64,000 nt of DNA from Skeletonema tropicum (GCA_037178625.1 CM074128.1:682001-746000), one strand, 5' to 3'; numbered from the stretch's first letter, positions 51,740-62,989 are shown. Numbers and translations are program-made. The notes: generated by a model not told the origin, from the sequence alone.

Positions 51740-52287
51740 TTTTCACCAACAAAATTGAACTCCTGCGTATGAATATGTTGACGAAGTTCCAACAGCAAGG
51801 TAGTAGATCTGCGGACGCATCAGCTGATATTGCTATTGCCTGTTGCCTGCCTTTCTATATATTTTATGTGCGGCGACGGTATTGTTATCGGCGGCGGGGC
51901 CGCCGGTAGCCATGCATGTCATGTGTCATGTCACCACGGGAACCATGTCACGCACGGATAGTTGATGCGATGGAAGATGTGTATCTGAATAGCTTGAAGA
52001 CAGATTTTATTGGATCTACAGTGGATCTTCCGTAGTTGCCCGCCTTGGTACTTGCCCGTCCACAGTAGTGGCCCGCTGGAAAATCCGGACAAAGGAAGTC
52101 CGGACTTTAACAGTTTCGTATTCCGTAGTTGCCCGTCCACCGTGTTGCCCGCCCCATTGAGAGGAAACACCCGCGGGCAACTACGGTTGATTGACTGATT
52201 CCAATCAACTTCAAATGGATTTAAGTAGGATCATTGATTGCCGAATCATTGAATTTACAATACTTGTGCCAATAAAACGCCCGAAAA
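51740..52287. other. Divergent intergenic region with inverted-repeat element
   Basis: About 550 bases between the starts of the secreted protein (minus) and the plastid E3-binding-domain protein (plus). It contains the small inverted-repeat element listed separately, so the two promoters lie on either side of it. A GC-rich patch is at 51870-51910. Confidence 0.45.
52030..52186. repeat. Small inverted-repeat element, 157 bp
   Basis: The ends are perfect 14-bp inverted repeats CCGTAGTTGCCCGC (52030-52043) and its complement (52173-52186). Internal copies of 'ccgtagttgcccgtcca' (52125) and 'cttgcccgtccacagtag' (52051) repeat the same word. It also contains the inverted pair 'aatccggac / gtccgga' near 52082-52105. 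No target duplication is evident. It may be a tiny MITE or a regulatory palindrome cluster. Confidence 0.55.
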
Positions 52288-53859
52288 ATGAAAGTTACTC
52301 CATTATGTCTCCTAATCGTCTTGCAACCATCATGCTGCTTGGCATTTATTAGTAAAAGTCATGCTGGAATTTCAGGCAGACTACCGCCATCAAGCTCCCC
52401 GATGTCAGAAGCAACCTCGACATCAAAGATGTTTCGGAAGAGATTGACTCAAATGTCACTTGCTATCTCTCCACTCGAATCAGCCTCGACGGTACTCAGT
52501 TTAGCAGACGTCTCATCATCGCTTCAAATATTTTACACCGCAGCACTCGTAGCTGGAGTGGGATACTCACAACGCATGGCCGGAAGGAACGATTTCAAGA
52601 AAGATATGGCCACCAAAATTGCCAATGGATTAATTACCCCGGAAGAGCTCGTTGATGAGATTACACTAATGGCGGAAGAAATCAATAATGACATTAGTGA
52701 ATCCAAGAGTTTTGCCGAGGCAGCGCAGGTGGAGGTTCAAAATCTAGTGGAGGAAATGAGGGCGATGCAAGAGAAGGTACAACAAATACCGGATGCATTG
52801 AATATTGAGAAGGCAGCTCTTGCTATTGAAAAGGAAGAACCGGCTGTAAAGGCTGCAGTGCAAGAGAAAGTACTTGTGACAGCAGGAGGAGGAGGTGGCA
52901 AGGAGAAAGTTACTGCTGGAGGCCGCAAGGAGGAGAATGCGATTCCAATTGGTGTAGTGGAAGGATTTGGAGTTTATGATGATGTGTTTGAAATGGAAGA
53001 AGTTGAAGAGGAGGAAAAGGAATGGTCAGTGCCTGTTGTGCATCACGATGATGAGATATCGAAAGGAGCGAAAGTTGATGAAAGCAAAGAATCGACGAAG
53101 AACAAAGACACACCAGATGCAGTGAAGAGCGGTGCTGTGGAGTTGGCGACCGACGCCCTCAAAACAAATGAAGCAAGTGCAAAAGCTGAAGAAAGCAAAG
53201 TACCTACACAGGAAAAAGACACCGCGGATGCAGTGAAGAAAGAAGCCGTAGGGTTGGTTACCGATGCCCTCAAAACAAATGGTGCAGATAGAGTTGAGAC
53301 AAGCGCGAAAGCTGAAGAAAGCAAAGAATCCAAGCCGAAGAAAGACACAGTAGCCGCAAAGGCAAAATATGTGAAGAAAGATGCTGTAGAGTTGGCTGCC
53401 GATGCCCTTGAATCTACAGAATCGATTAGAAAGCAAGCGGAAGACTTCCGTGCTAGGATCAAGCAAATGGAAGCTCGGATTAGTTCGGATACTGCGAAAC
53501 CAGCAGAAGCAAAGGTTACAAAAGTTACATCAGACCCCAAACCCTCGCCTTCAGCACCGGCGGTAGAAGATCGTATTCGTTCTGATGTTGCAAAACAAGC
53601 AAAAGAAACTGCACTGCCAGACATCAAACCCTCACCTCCACTATCAGAACCTTCAGTACAGGTTCTCAACAGTGTCGCAAAATCAATCGAGGAGCCCAAA
53701 AAAGTAATCCCAGATGGACCAATCCGATCATCGCCATTGGCTAGATTGCTATGTTCAGATTTAGGCGTAGAGCTGTCTGATGTTTACCCTGGCACTGGCT
53801 TAAACGGAAGAGTCATTGCGGATGACGTAAGAAATTACGCTAAAAACAGAGGAAATTGA
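52288..53859 (+). CDS. Plastid protein with C-terminal E3-binding domain
   Basis: 523 residues, intact. The start MKVTPLCLLIVLQPSCCLAF is a signal peptide with Phe at the plastid-import position, followed by a Ser-rich transit region. One hydrophobic segment (LQIFYTAALVAGVGY, about residues 75-92) may anchor it. A coiled coil follows (about 115-170), then three roughly 50-residue repeats rich in Lys, Glu and Ala (for example AVELATDALKTNEASAKAEE). The last 45 residues, SPLARLLCSDLGVELSDVYPG then TGLNGRVIADDVRNYA, match the peripheral subunit-binding domain of 2-oxo acid dehydrogenase E2 proteins. No lipoyl domain or acyltransferase domain is present. It may tether a dehydrogenase partner to a plastid membrane; this is inference. 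Confidence 0.85.
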   Translation: MKVTPLCLLIVLQPSCCLAFISKSHAGISGRLPPSSSPMSEATSTSKMFRKRLTQMSLAISPLESASTVLSLADVSSSLQIFYTAALVAGVGYSQRMAGRNDFKKDMATKIANGLITPEELVDEITLMAEEINNDISESKSFAEAAQVEVQNLVEEMRAMQEKVQQIPDALNIEKAALAIEKEEPAVKAAVQEKVLVTAGGGGGKEKVTAGGRKEENAIPIGVVEGFGVYDDVFEMEEVEEEEKEWSVPVVHHDDEISKGAKVDESKESTKNKDTPDAVKSGAVELATDALKTNEASAKAEESKVPTQEKDTADAVKKEAVGLVTDALKTNGADRVETSAKAEESKESKPKKDTVAAKAKYVKKDAVELAADALESTESIRKQAEDFRARIKQMEARISSDTAKPAEAKVTKVTSDPKPSPSAPAVEDRIRSDVAKQAKETALPDIKPSPPLSEPSVQVLNSVAKSIEEPKKVIPDGPIRSSPLARLLCSDLGVELSDVYPGTGLNGRVIADDVRNYAKNRGN

Positions 53860-54206
53860 GCCGGCGAAAGAATTCGACCAATATTGATCACGACCGGTAA
53901 AAGATGAGTTTGACTCTAGAGGGACGCATCTTGATGACGGTCTCTTTGAGGAGACGACAAGAGCTGACACCCAACCTCCCAGAAGAAGAGAGCACAGACC
54001 AAGCAAATCAACGCTTCAAGAGACCACCATGGTGTCTATATTCGTAGCCCTACGTCGACCATTCTGTGGAGCTGAAAGAACCCACCTATGCATGTATATA
54101 TATTTTTTAATCAAAGAAGGATAGTGGGTTGCCGACGCTTATTATACATTGAATGATACGTCCATGTAACGAAAAAACATTAAAATAGCAACTTCGAAAC
54201 ATTCCG
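53860..54206. other. Convergent intergenic region
   Basis: About 350 bases between two convergent genes. It should hold both 3' ends. No RNA gene or repeat seen. Confidence 0.4.
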
Positions 54207-55136
54207 CTACCACCTACGCAGCATTCTCTTTCGACTATATTGCACAATCCACTTCCATATTTTCTCATCCGGAACATCTCTCAATTTACTAACCGTCCAT
54301 CTCTGCCGTCCAGGAATCCACGACATGACCTCTCCACCAGGTACAAGATGCTGTATTTCCAATTCCGCACAATTCCGAAATGCATCCACCGCATCATCGG
54401 ACATGTCCTCCATCCGTGCTCTCGAGTAAAGGACACACACCTGCTTTAACATTGTATGTGAGACCATGTTCGTTCGACGCGTTTGGGTCGGACTGCCATA
54501 CTCATCGGTAAAGTACTGCAACCGCCGTAGGAATCGCAGCGCTAATTTCAAAATACCCTCCACCTCTTCATTCATTATCGTTGGCCCATGATTGGAATTA
54601 TTGTCCGCCCATCCCTTGGAATCGGCCAAGGTCGAAAGAACGATGATTGCCTGCTCTGCCGTATCGAAATGTGGGGTATGTCCTGATTTCTTGTAATCCA
54701 TTTTATCATTGAGAAAGAATTGGAACCAGATGGCGTCATGGTCACAACAATCTTGGTACACCTTTTGATGGAATGCTAGATTCTTATCTTTGGAGTGGCA
54801 GTGCTTGGATGCCTTTTTGAGGAAGCGGAGTGATCTCATCCATATGCGTCGAAATTCCTCATCGCCGAGTTTATGTACATAGTCGTCAATGGTTGCATCC
54901 TTGGGCAACATGTGTTGCTTTTTGGGTAGGTCAATTGTCGATTTTCGTCGGGTATTTGTTCGATTTGTCATGTTCCGTTCATTACAGTCGGCTAATGCCA
55001 TTTTCGCAAGTTCTAATGCAATTTCAGCGTCGGCTTTGACGAGATCATCGTGATTGACGTAGGTGTCTTCTAGATATTGCATGCAGGAGCGTGGTGATAG
55101 GCGGCTTGCTACCTTGGTGGTGGTGGTTGTTGACAT
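54207..55136 (-). CDS. Hypothetical helical protein, 309 residues
   Basis: Intact frame from the ATG at 55136. Composition and spacing suggest an all-helical, cytosolic protein with several Trp and His residues (SKHCHSKDKNLAFHQ, DAIWFQFFLNDKM, FLRRLQYFTDEYG, WKWIVQYSRKRML). Residues 25-50 (ADAEIALELAKMALADC) could be a TPR-like helix pair. No catalytic motif or targeting signal is visible. I do not recognise the family. The frame is free of stops and has natural codon use, so coding status is good. Confidence 0.75.
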   Translation of the reverse strand: MSTTTTTKVASRLSPRSCMQYLEDTYVNHDDLVKADAEIALELAKMALADCNERNMTNRTNTRRKSTIDLPKKQHMLPKDATIDDYVHKLGDEEFRRIWMRSLRFLKKASKHCHSKDKNLAFHQKVYQDCCDHDAIWFQFFLNDKMDYKKSGHTPHFDTAEQAIIVLSTLADSKGWADNNSNHGPTIMNEEVEGILKLALRFLRRLQYFTDEYGSPTQTRRTNMVSHTMLKQVCVLYSRARMEDMSDDAVDAFRNCAELEIQHLVPGGEVMSWIPGRQRWTVSKLRDVPDEKIWKWIVQYSRKRMLRRW

Positions 55137-55516
55137 CGTAATTGTTGCGTTTCATGCATTAATATGCATGCATACTTATAACTACATCATCGTAACGATG
55201 CAGAAGCAATGGTGTTGTGCGTGAATGCGCTTGAAGTCATTGAGTGATGCTTTTTCCATGCATTCGTCGGACAGGCCAGCTATAAGTAAATATATAAACT
55301 ATTTGTAGATGAATACATTACTTATGCATTGAGGGTGCATTGTTACTATGAAGTTGTGCTTATCTTCATACCATACTCTCTCCAGAGGTACATTATTTCA
55401 ATTTAGCTTATGTCTAATTTTGATGTACTCACGAACTCAACCAGAACATCACCATGGCATCATCTTATCCAGCACTATCTAATTAGTAGCTTGGTATTAG
55501 CAAGAACATCATCACC
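55137..55516. other. Divergent intergenic region
   Basis: About 380 bases between the minus-strand hypothetical protein and NAD+ synthetase. It holds two promoters. A direct repeat 'agaacatcaccatggca / agaacatcatcaccatggca' (55443 and 55503) spans the start codon of the NAD+ synthetase gene, so the ATG context is duplicated 60 bases upstream. Confidence 0.5.
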
Positions 55517-58081
55517 ATGGCAACATCCTATCCGTCATCCCCTACCCGTAAATTCCCCAGGCAGTCAAGCGCCACCACTGGTGGTGGTGGTGGAGCAGCG
55601 GCATCATCCTCAACCACCGACGTCACTTCTTCAGCCAAAAAGAAGTCCACCACCTACACACAACGCACCCCATCAAATCTCATCACCCTAGCCACCTGCA
55701 ACCTCAACCAATGGGCCCTCGACTTCGACGGCAATGTCCAACGCATCCTCACCTCGTGCCGCATCGCCAAGGAACAACACGCCTCGTACCGTCTCGGACC
55801 TGAATTGGAACTCTGCGGGTATGGCTGTGAAGATCACTTTTTAGAACAAGATACCTTTGACCACTGTTGGGAAAGTCTACTACTACTATTAGAGGAGGGG
55901 GCAAGTGATGGACTGCTTTGTGATTTTGGTATGCCGGTATTGCATGCGGGAGTGCGGTATAATTGTCGTGTGATTTGTTATAATCGTAAAGTGTTGCTGA
56001 TACGACCCAAGACGGCTATGGCGGATAATGGGAATTATCGGGAGGGGAGATATTTTACTGCGTATAGTGCTCCTAGTAATGGTTTGGAGGAGAAGCACTT
56101 GCTGCCAACCAATTTTGCCAATAGGTTTGGACAAAGGGATGTACCATTTGGATTGCATCATATCACCTGTGCAGATGGGACTACCATTGGGTGTGAATCA
56201 TGTGAAGAGTTATGGACTCCACAGGCATCACATATTGATTTGGCATTACGGGGAGTTGAAATTATAGGGAATGGGAGTGGATCGCATCACGAGCTACGGA
56301 AGTTATCCACCCGAATGGAATTAATGATTAATGCCACACGGAAGTGTGGTGGGGTATACCTCTATTCCAACCAACGGGGGTGTGATGGTAGTCGAACATA
56401 TTATGATGGATGTGCCATGATTGTGGTGAATGGACGTATCGTGGCGCAGGCTCCTCAGTTTGATGTTCAGGATGTTCATGTGATTACAGCGACTGTGGAC
56501 TTGGATGATGTTCGGAGTTATAGAGCTAGTCAACCGTCGTTTGGGATACAGGCGGCGAGATTGGCAACTGAGGAGGGTGGTGGAGATAGCAATAGTTTGT
56601 TGTGTGACGATATTCATTTGGTGTTTGATCCACTGGATATGGCACACTCTGGTAAGAGCCGACCTAAGGTGGCCGAGGAAGACTTGACTCTTCAAATTGC
56701 TGCTCCTGAAGAAGAGTGTTGCCTCGGTCCGGCTTGTTGGCTTTGGGACTTCTTACGGAGGTCGGGTGCTGCTGGATTTTTTCTTCCATTGAGTGGTAAG
56801 TAGTGTTGATTGTCTTGATGTTTTTCTGCATATCTTTCCACGTTGCAATGATGATATCAAACAAACAAAAAATAGTAGATATGGACATCCGATCAATACT
56901 GAGCGAGAACCATTTATGCTGAGCAACGTACGATGAATCGAGAAGGAAATGTTTCCCACTGTTAACCACACTGCTCACCGTTGTTCTTTGATTTTCTGTC
57001 ATACTTTACAGGAGGAGCTGATTCTTCGTCTGTCGCTGCCATAGTTGCAGTAATGTGCATTCTTGTCACCAAAGCTGCACGCGATGATCCGGAAGGAAAT
57101 GTCGCACAAGACTGCCGCCGAGTTTGCCGGCAAGATGAAAACTCTCTCTGGGTGCCAGCCACCCCACAAGAGATGGGAAATCATGTCTTGCATACAACTT
57201 TCATGGGTACAGACAATTCTTCAGAAGTAACAAAATCACGGGCCAAAAGATTAGGGGATGCTATAGGCTCGTATCATCTATCTATCAAGATTGATCTGAT
57301 GGTTAGTGCCGTGCTACAAGTTTTCCAACTTGCTACCGGGCACATGCCTCGATTCCTCTCGCGAGGTGGAACAATGTCGGAAGATCTCGCTTTACAGAAC
57401 ATACAGGCCCGATTGAGAATGGTCACGGCTTATTTAATGGCGCAGCTACTTCCTTGGGTACGAGGGAGATCAGGATTCCTTCTTGTACTGGGGAGTGCAA
57501 ACGTTGACGAAGGCTTACGAGGATACATGACCAAGTATGATTGCTCTTCAGCGGATTTGAATCCTATTGGAGCGATATCCAAGGGCGACTTAAAGCGGAT
57601 GTTATTGTTTTTATCAACGAAGTATCCCGACTTTGGTGTTCTTGCAGAAATTGCCAATGCTCCACCCACCGCCGAGTTGAGACCCATCGATGCTGCCACA
57701 GCCACAGCGGAAGCAGGACATTCTCAGACGGACGAGGATGACATGGGGATGACTTATGAGGAATTGGGATATTTTGGTCGCTTAAGGAAAATATCCCGAT
57801 GTGGCCCTGTCAGTATGTTCAGGAAGCTGCTAGTCACTTGGAACCATTTATCACCGAGCGAAGTCGCATCCAAGGTTAAAAGATTCTTTTACTATTACTC
57901 TCTCAACCGCCACAAGATGACAACAATCACACCTGCATATCATGCCGAAGCCTACTCACCTGATGACAACCGGTTTGACTTGAGGCAATTCCTTTACAAC
58001 ACAAGATGGACAAGGCAATTTGCAGTTATAGATGACATGGTTTCCGAGCATCCTGAGACAGACAAGGACAAAAATGATTGA
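55517..58081 (+). CDS. NADSYN1: Glutamine-dependent NAD+ synthetase, two exons
   Basis: Exons 55517-56795 and 57012-58081, intron GTAAGT...TTTACAG of 216 nt, phase 1; 782 residues. The N-terminal nitrilase-type glutaminase domain has the Glu (GPELELCGYGCEDHF), Lys (LLIRPK, then NGNYREGRYF) and Cys (GCESCEELWTP) of the catalytic triad. The synthetase domain has the ATP P-loop SGGADSSS, which the intron splits, then TTFMGTDNSS, GSANVDEGLRGYMTKYDCSSADLNPIGAISKG and the C-terminal 'NRFDLRQFLYNTRW'. The enzyme converts deamido-NAD+ to NAD+ using glutamine nitrogen. It has an extra Ser/Gly/Ala-rich start of about 45 residues compared with the human protein. No frame break. Confidence 0.95.
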
Positions 58082-58200
58082 GGTAATTTAGTTTTTAAGT
58101 GACGATATGGAATAGTAGTAAGAATTTTGTAAAGCATACTTCTATACATTATCGGAGTCTACATGGATGTCTAACATGGGCGAAACAATCACAACAACCA

Positions 58201-58614
58201 TCAATACATCATCGTGGAGTACTCTTTGAGTGCTGCCAACTTGAGTGCATGCTGTCGAGCATACTCGGATCCCCGTTGCAATACTTGAGAGAACTCCAAT
58301 GGAGTGAAAAGATGCTGGGCGTGTAGAGCAAATTGTCTATGGACGCGTTTCATGTCGCGTAGCCGTTGTCGGATGTCCTCAGAGAAGAGAATGTGGACCT
58401 CGATGCCATTGCAATCAATCAGTTCGTCTTGCGGAGGATGCGGAGAGACGATGGCTGCTCTCAACCGTTTCACATCCTTGGCCATTTTTCTCCTGAATTC
58501 TTCCTCCTCCTCTTGAGAGAACCATTTTCGTTCAGAATCAATCATGTCATCATTGCGAATGACAATGAGTTGGTTCTTTGGAGCAAATCTGACGGAGCGA
58601 GTATGGGAAGCCAT
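58201..58614 (-). CDS. Short diatom-type protein, unknown function
   Basis: 137 residues from the ATG at 58614 (MASHTRSVRFAPKNQLIVI). The frame stays open further upstream to 58812, but the extra part looks non-coding and the chosen start fits the family pattern. The 'VRFAPKNQLIVIRNDD' strand followed by 'ERKWFSQEEEEEFRRKM' resembles the V-x-F...WYS-x-x-E pattern of a large set of short diatom proteins with no known role. A helical end follows (RQFALHAQHLFTPLEFSQVL). The gene lies convergent with NAD+ synthetase, about 120 bases apart. Confidence 0.7.
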   Translation of the reverse strand: MASHTRSVRFAPKNQLIVIRNDDMIDSERKWFSQEEEEEFRRKMAKDVKRLRAAIVSPHPPQDELIDCNGIEVHILFSEDIRQRLRDMKRVHRQFALHAQHLFTPLEFSQVLQRGSEYARQHALKLAALKEYSTMMY

Positions 58615-59036
58615 TTTCGATGAATTGATTCTATTCCGATTGCAGTACTTGGTGCGACGTCGACGTGAAATATTATGAGGATGAGGAAGTAAGGAGCAGT
58701 TAATACTACGACCTGTGTTAGAACTGCAACCACTGTCGACCTGGCCCGAGAAGTATATAGCATGAAAAGGAACATCTAAATTCATCATGATGGGAACTGT
58801 TGATGAGTACACGAAGGGGCTAGAAGCTCAATTACCATTGGACTAGGAATTGTTGATGACTACGCGAAGGGAAGCGGGTGGTTCTGGGATCAAAATTAAC
58901 CCGATATTTTTGTATTATCCCTAAAAAGTAGTCCGAAGGAATTCAAAAGACGTCATTGGCCAGAAAAGAAGTCATTCAATGAGAAGAGAAGATGGTGTCT
59001 TCAAAAAATTACATGGGTTAGAAGTCATTCAAAAAA

Positions 59037-60092
59037 CTAAGGTGCGGTCCGAGCAAAATTGCATCGTACGTATCATTTTGATAGCCGCTACAAAAAAACA
59101 TGCAGCGCTGTCCGAGCAACTGCACGTTCTACACGTTTTTTTCCTTACGACAGCGGCGGATTCGACAATCCGTATCGACCATGATAGCCGCTACTCTCAT
59201 AGCCACCACGTTGCCCAAACCCTACCAATAGTAATATCCAGTGAATTATATCGCAGGCAACACCTTATACAACGATTCAGCCGCAGGGTATTATTATTAC
59301 TACTGCCTACACCGCATAAATAAATGACTAATACATGCTACATAAATATCATTTCTGTCTATGATGTTGCTATTTTTATCCACCCTATTGTAATATTTTG
59401 GACAATAAATAGCCGCCACTTCTTATATATAATAATATTGATAAGTTCACTTCTTTACAGCCGCTCGATCCGCCGTCTACAGGCTTATTGTTGTGTCTGA
59501 GTATCGTATTATTTTTGCCATTTTGTGCACATCTTGTGTTCTTGGTGTTTTGGAGGTGTGGGGGGGCTTGAATGGTCACTCCGAGCAGCCGGATTCTCAC
59601 TACATATCATCATCAGCGACGGGTAGCGGAGGGGTAGTGCATATTATTGTTTATCTTCTTCTATGGGTGCAGGGAAGGTGGTTGTTTTAATTTCAAATCT
59701 CAATGAAGTGGATTACAATGATATTATCACCGCCCCTACAGCAGCCGAAACGCCACCTTGCTGCGAATACGTCGCCATATATGTCTTCTAAGAGATAGGC
59801 CATCGATACCTTGTGAAATATAGTCATGGACTGAGATAGGCGGCCTTACTTGGGGTGCCATTGTCACGGCATCTTTTTTTTTGATGTGCTTGTGAGTTGT
59901 GAGCGTACGATCATGCAGAAATCGAGTTGGCTTTCTGCATGATCGTGCAATCATATATATACGCATGATTTTGTTTTTGTTGAAACTTAGTAAAATCCGA
60001 GAACTGCACGATCGTACGTAGGGGTATCGATTTAACCTAGGAAAAGCGAAATCGTACGCACGATTAGGTTTGCTCGGACAGCCCCTAATACT
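59037..60092. mobile_element. Possible inverted-repeat element, diverged ends
   Basis: The left end (about 59037-59071, AAGGTGCGGTCCGAGCAAAA...) and the inverted right end (about 60060-60092, TAGGGGCTGTCCGAGCAAAC...) match over roughly 22 of 30 bases and share the word GTCCGAGCAAA and a nearby CGTACG. Between them I see no transposase. This could be an old non-autonomous element; the ends are uncertain. Confidence 0.35.
59905..59948. repeat. Perfect-looking hairpin, 17-bp stem
   Basis: Arms 59905-59921 (GTACGATCATGCAGAAA) and 59932-59948 pair with one mismatch, with a 10-base loop. No T-run follows directly, so it is not an obvious terminator. A related word ('tgcacgatcgtacg') recurs at 60006. 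Confidence 0.6.
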
Positions 60093-60875
60093 TAGTTGAA
60101 CAGGGGTTCAATTGAAACGTACTCTGTGCCCAGCAACCAGCAACCTTTTGGTGCTTTGTCTACTTTCTGACTCAATCCGATCAACACATTCTATTGCAGA
60201 AAATCAGGTTACTCCAGATTACTCTGTGGAAGTCTCTTTTCCAGCCGGCTTGACATAGGCATAGGTACTTTGGAGCAAAAGCAGCAGAACCCACATACAG
60301 GCGGCACTACCTTCCCACCATCTCCAGTACAATAAGCAGACTAAGTACAGCCCTATATACAAGGCGCACAGGCATTCAAATGATTATCTACTCCTATATC
60401 TAGCAATGTTAGTGACGAGATCTCAAAGAGCGTACGCGAATTTGTTCTTGAACCAATTGCACCTTGATATTATCCATATCGAATACACAATGAAGTAACA
60501 ATGTAGCCCGAATTGGCTTACTTCGACATGCTCTATAGAGAGAGTGATGTCACTTGGAGGTTCCCGCACGGTATCTTTTTTACAAACCGCTAAATCCCTT
60601 CAGGACTTTCTGCCTGCAAAAGAGGCCGAAGAAAGAATCGCATTATGTCTGGCATGGTTCCGAATCTGAACAAGCCAGAGCTGCGAGTGGCAGGTGTGAT
60701 TAGTCCATGAACATGAATGTGCCTGCCCACGGGAACCGCCTGCCATTCAAATTAAACAAATTAATACTGTATAATTTGTCTACGATAACTTGCTACGTAA
60801 CAAAACCTTAAGAGGAAGGGTAGTAAGTGAGTGAAAGCTTAGTATATTTATATGCAAACGCCAACCCCCTCTCTT

Positions 60876-62989
60876 TTAGTCAGTGGGTTGGAAATCAAGA
60901 AAATCATCGTTCTGAGAAAAAGGATGATTGAAGAATTTGTCAGCGTTCATCAGATCGTCATCAAAATGATCATCCATTAGATCAAACGAGCCCGGCGGAG
61001 AGTCACATTTTGTCATCTTCTCTGGATTATTAGTTTGAGCAGTTGGTCTCGGTGGAGAAGGATCCGCAGTAGAACTTGTCACTACTGAATTAGATGATGT
61101 CGCTTCAATCTCTCGGTGCAAACGGGGTGATCCAGTAGCACTCCTATTTCTGGGAGGCAAGCCGAACCCGTAATCACCACCCTCATTTTCCTCACTTACT
61201 TCATCGCGTTGCTCAGGGCTTTCTGAAAGTGTTGTTTGAGTAGAGTTCGAAAGAGCAGCATGTTTCTCCCAATTGCTGTAGTAAGAGGCATTGGAACTTG
61301 TTGCTGGATTCATATTGCTTGGAGACGGTTCGTAATCATTATGCTGATGATTGTTGCCAGAAGCAGCTGGCCACTTAGAGTCTTCTCGACGCTGACGCTT
61401 CCTGTCGGAAGTTTCAGTAACAGGAGCCGTCCGCTTCGAGGAAGGCTTACTGAATTCATGCGACTCTTCATCGTTGCTGTTCGACGCACTCTTGTCTTCT
61501 CCATACTGGATTAGAAAGACGTCAATTTTCTCCCCGCCCGGACTTTTGAAGTACATCTGATACTTTCGCGATCCTGGTGTCATGCCATCATTAGGATCGG
61601 GAACATCCAACGTGGTACCTGCCGGAGCACGTACGGCAATCACAGTTTCATCCTTCAAATCCGTCAGTGACGTAAGATCGTCCTTGCGAATGTACATCCA
61701 TGGGTTGCCTTTTTTATTGCCGACTTTAAAACCATGGGGAGAGTTGGAATATGATTTGACCAGGTTCATCATGAAAGAAATGTGCATATCCAACTTTTCT
61801 TCTTCATTTTTCAGAGAATCTACTTCATCAATCAACATCTTCTCTTCTCCGCGACATATGATATGGGATGATACCTCCTCCAGCCCGTTTTCGCCACTGT
61901 CCTGGGATGATTGGAATGATCCATCCTTACCGGGTCGAGGATCATGGACCCATGCGATATGATTTTTTGTTCTCTTTTCAATCAATCCAATGCCTTCCAG
62001 CACATTAGTGATGTCATATATTCGACGTTTTTGCACGCCAAGTTGCTCGGCAGCTACATTCAAGTCAAGAGTGCCATCGCCTCCCTGCGCCTTCGGTCCG
62101 ATTGTTACCCCGTTTTCCAAGAATCCGTGACTTGCAGCTCTTTTCAGGAGATATACAAACTTCTTTGTTAGGATGCCCAGTGATGAGTCGAATCTGCTAT
62201 TTGATGCCATGAGGCATGCTGGGAAAGCACTGCCATTGCCACTACTATTACTGCCACTGCCAGCACTGCCACTACCAGCACTTGCAGTCGGAGAGGGTGA
62301 TTTGCGATGAGAAGGGCTGCGTCGAGGAGAAGCTATTTTGTCAGGGTTGGCAAATTGGGGGCTGGGTTTTGATGCAGGTAATGATGCAGATGAGTGAGTA
62401 CGCTGAGGAGTTACAGCGGGCATGCCAGCATATCCACCTTCTCCAGTCTGAACTGCGTACGAATCTGCAAAACATAGATAGTGAGTACAAAAGTATAATT
62501 CCGAAACAATTGACGAAGAGATAGTTTTCAGCCAACTTACCAGGGGCATAGCCTGAGCGGAGCGGTGACGGATGAGTCACACGCTGAGAAGGGGCTCCAG
62601 TTGATGGGTTGAATGGTGGCGGTGATCCTTGGTTGCTATGTCTTGATGGAGTGCCTCCATTGGACATATTTCTTTGTGGAGTACGTTTCCTTGACGCTGA
62701 TGATGGAGTGCCGTGATGAGAATGTCCGTGGTTGGCAAATTGATGATGATGTTGCTTTGAGTTGATATGGCCTTGCGCGTCAGGTGAAATAGGATTGCCC
62801 ATAGTTTGCCTGTCTCCAACTGGCATTAGCGCATATCCTGGCGGTGGTGGTGGGTGTGGCACAGTGAGAATGTGGAGGCATCGCGTAGTACGGATATCCA
62901 GCTGGCGCTTGCGCTGCATATGGTAAAGGGTGACCTCGAACTGGTGTCGTAGAGTGCATAGACGAGGATGGCATATTCAAAGGGCGCAT
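60876..62989 (-). CDS. E2F transcription factor, two exons
   Basis: Exons 62541-62989 and 60876-62464; intron 76 nt, GTAAGT...TTTGCAG, phase 1; about 678 residues. The start MRPLNMPSSSMHS opens a Pro/His/Ser-rich region. The winged-helix DNA-binding domain reads SRFDSSLGILTKKFVYLL, then LDLNVAAEQLGVQKRRIYDI and TNVLEGIGLIEK, with the RRIYDITNVLE contact motif. A coiled-coil dimerisation part (MLIDEVDSLKNEEEKLDM) and marked-box strands (DETVIAVRAPAGTTLDVPD) follow. The acidic end DADKFF-like 'DDLMNADKFFNHPF' and 'NDDFLDF' resembles an Rb-binding motif. Such factors pair with DP and control S-phase genes. A frame break near 62863 (an extra T in CACTGTG) must be removed to join 'YYAMPPHSH' to 'VPHPPPPPGYA'. 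Confidence 0.88.

Larger units (their letters stand above)
58615..60875. other. Long gene-poor gap with repeat fragments
   Basis: About 2.26 kb with no convincing gene on either strand. It contains several copies of 'tgtccgagcaa' (59047, 59109 and, inverted, 60071), a strong hairpin at 59905-59948, and a possible inverted-repeat element of about 1 kb (59037-60092). The rest is AT-rich with short runs. The last 300 bases, just past the E2F stop, form its 3' side. Confidence 0.5.
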
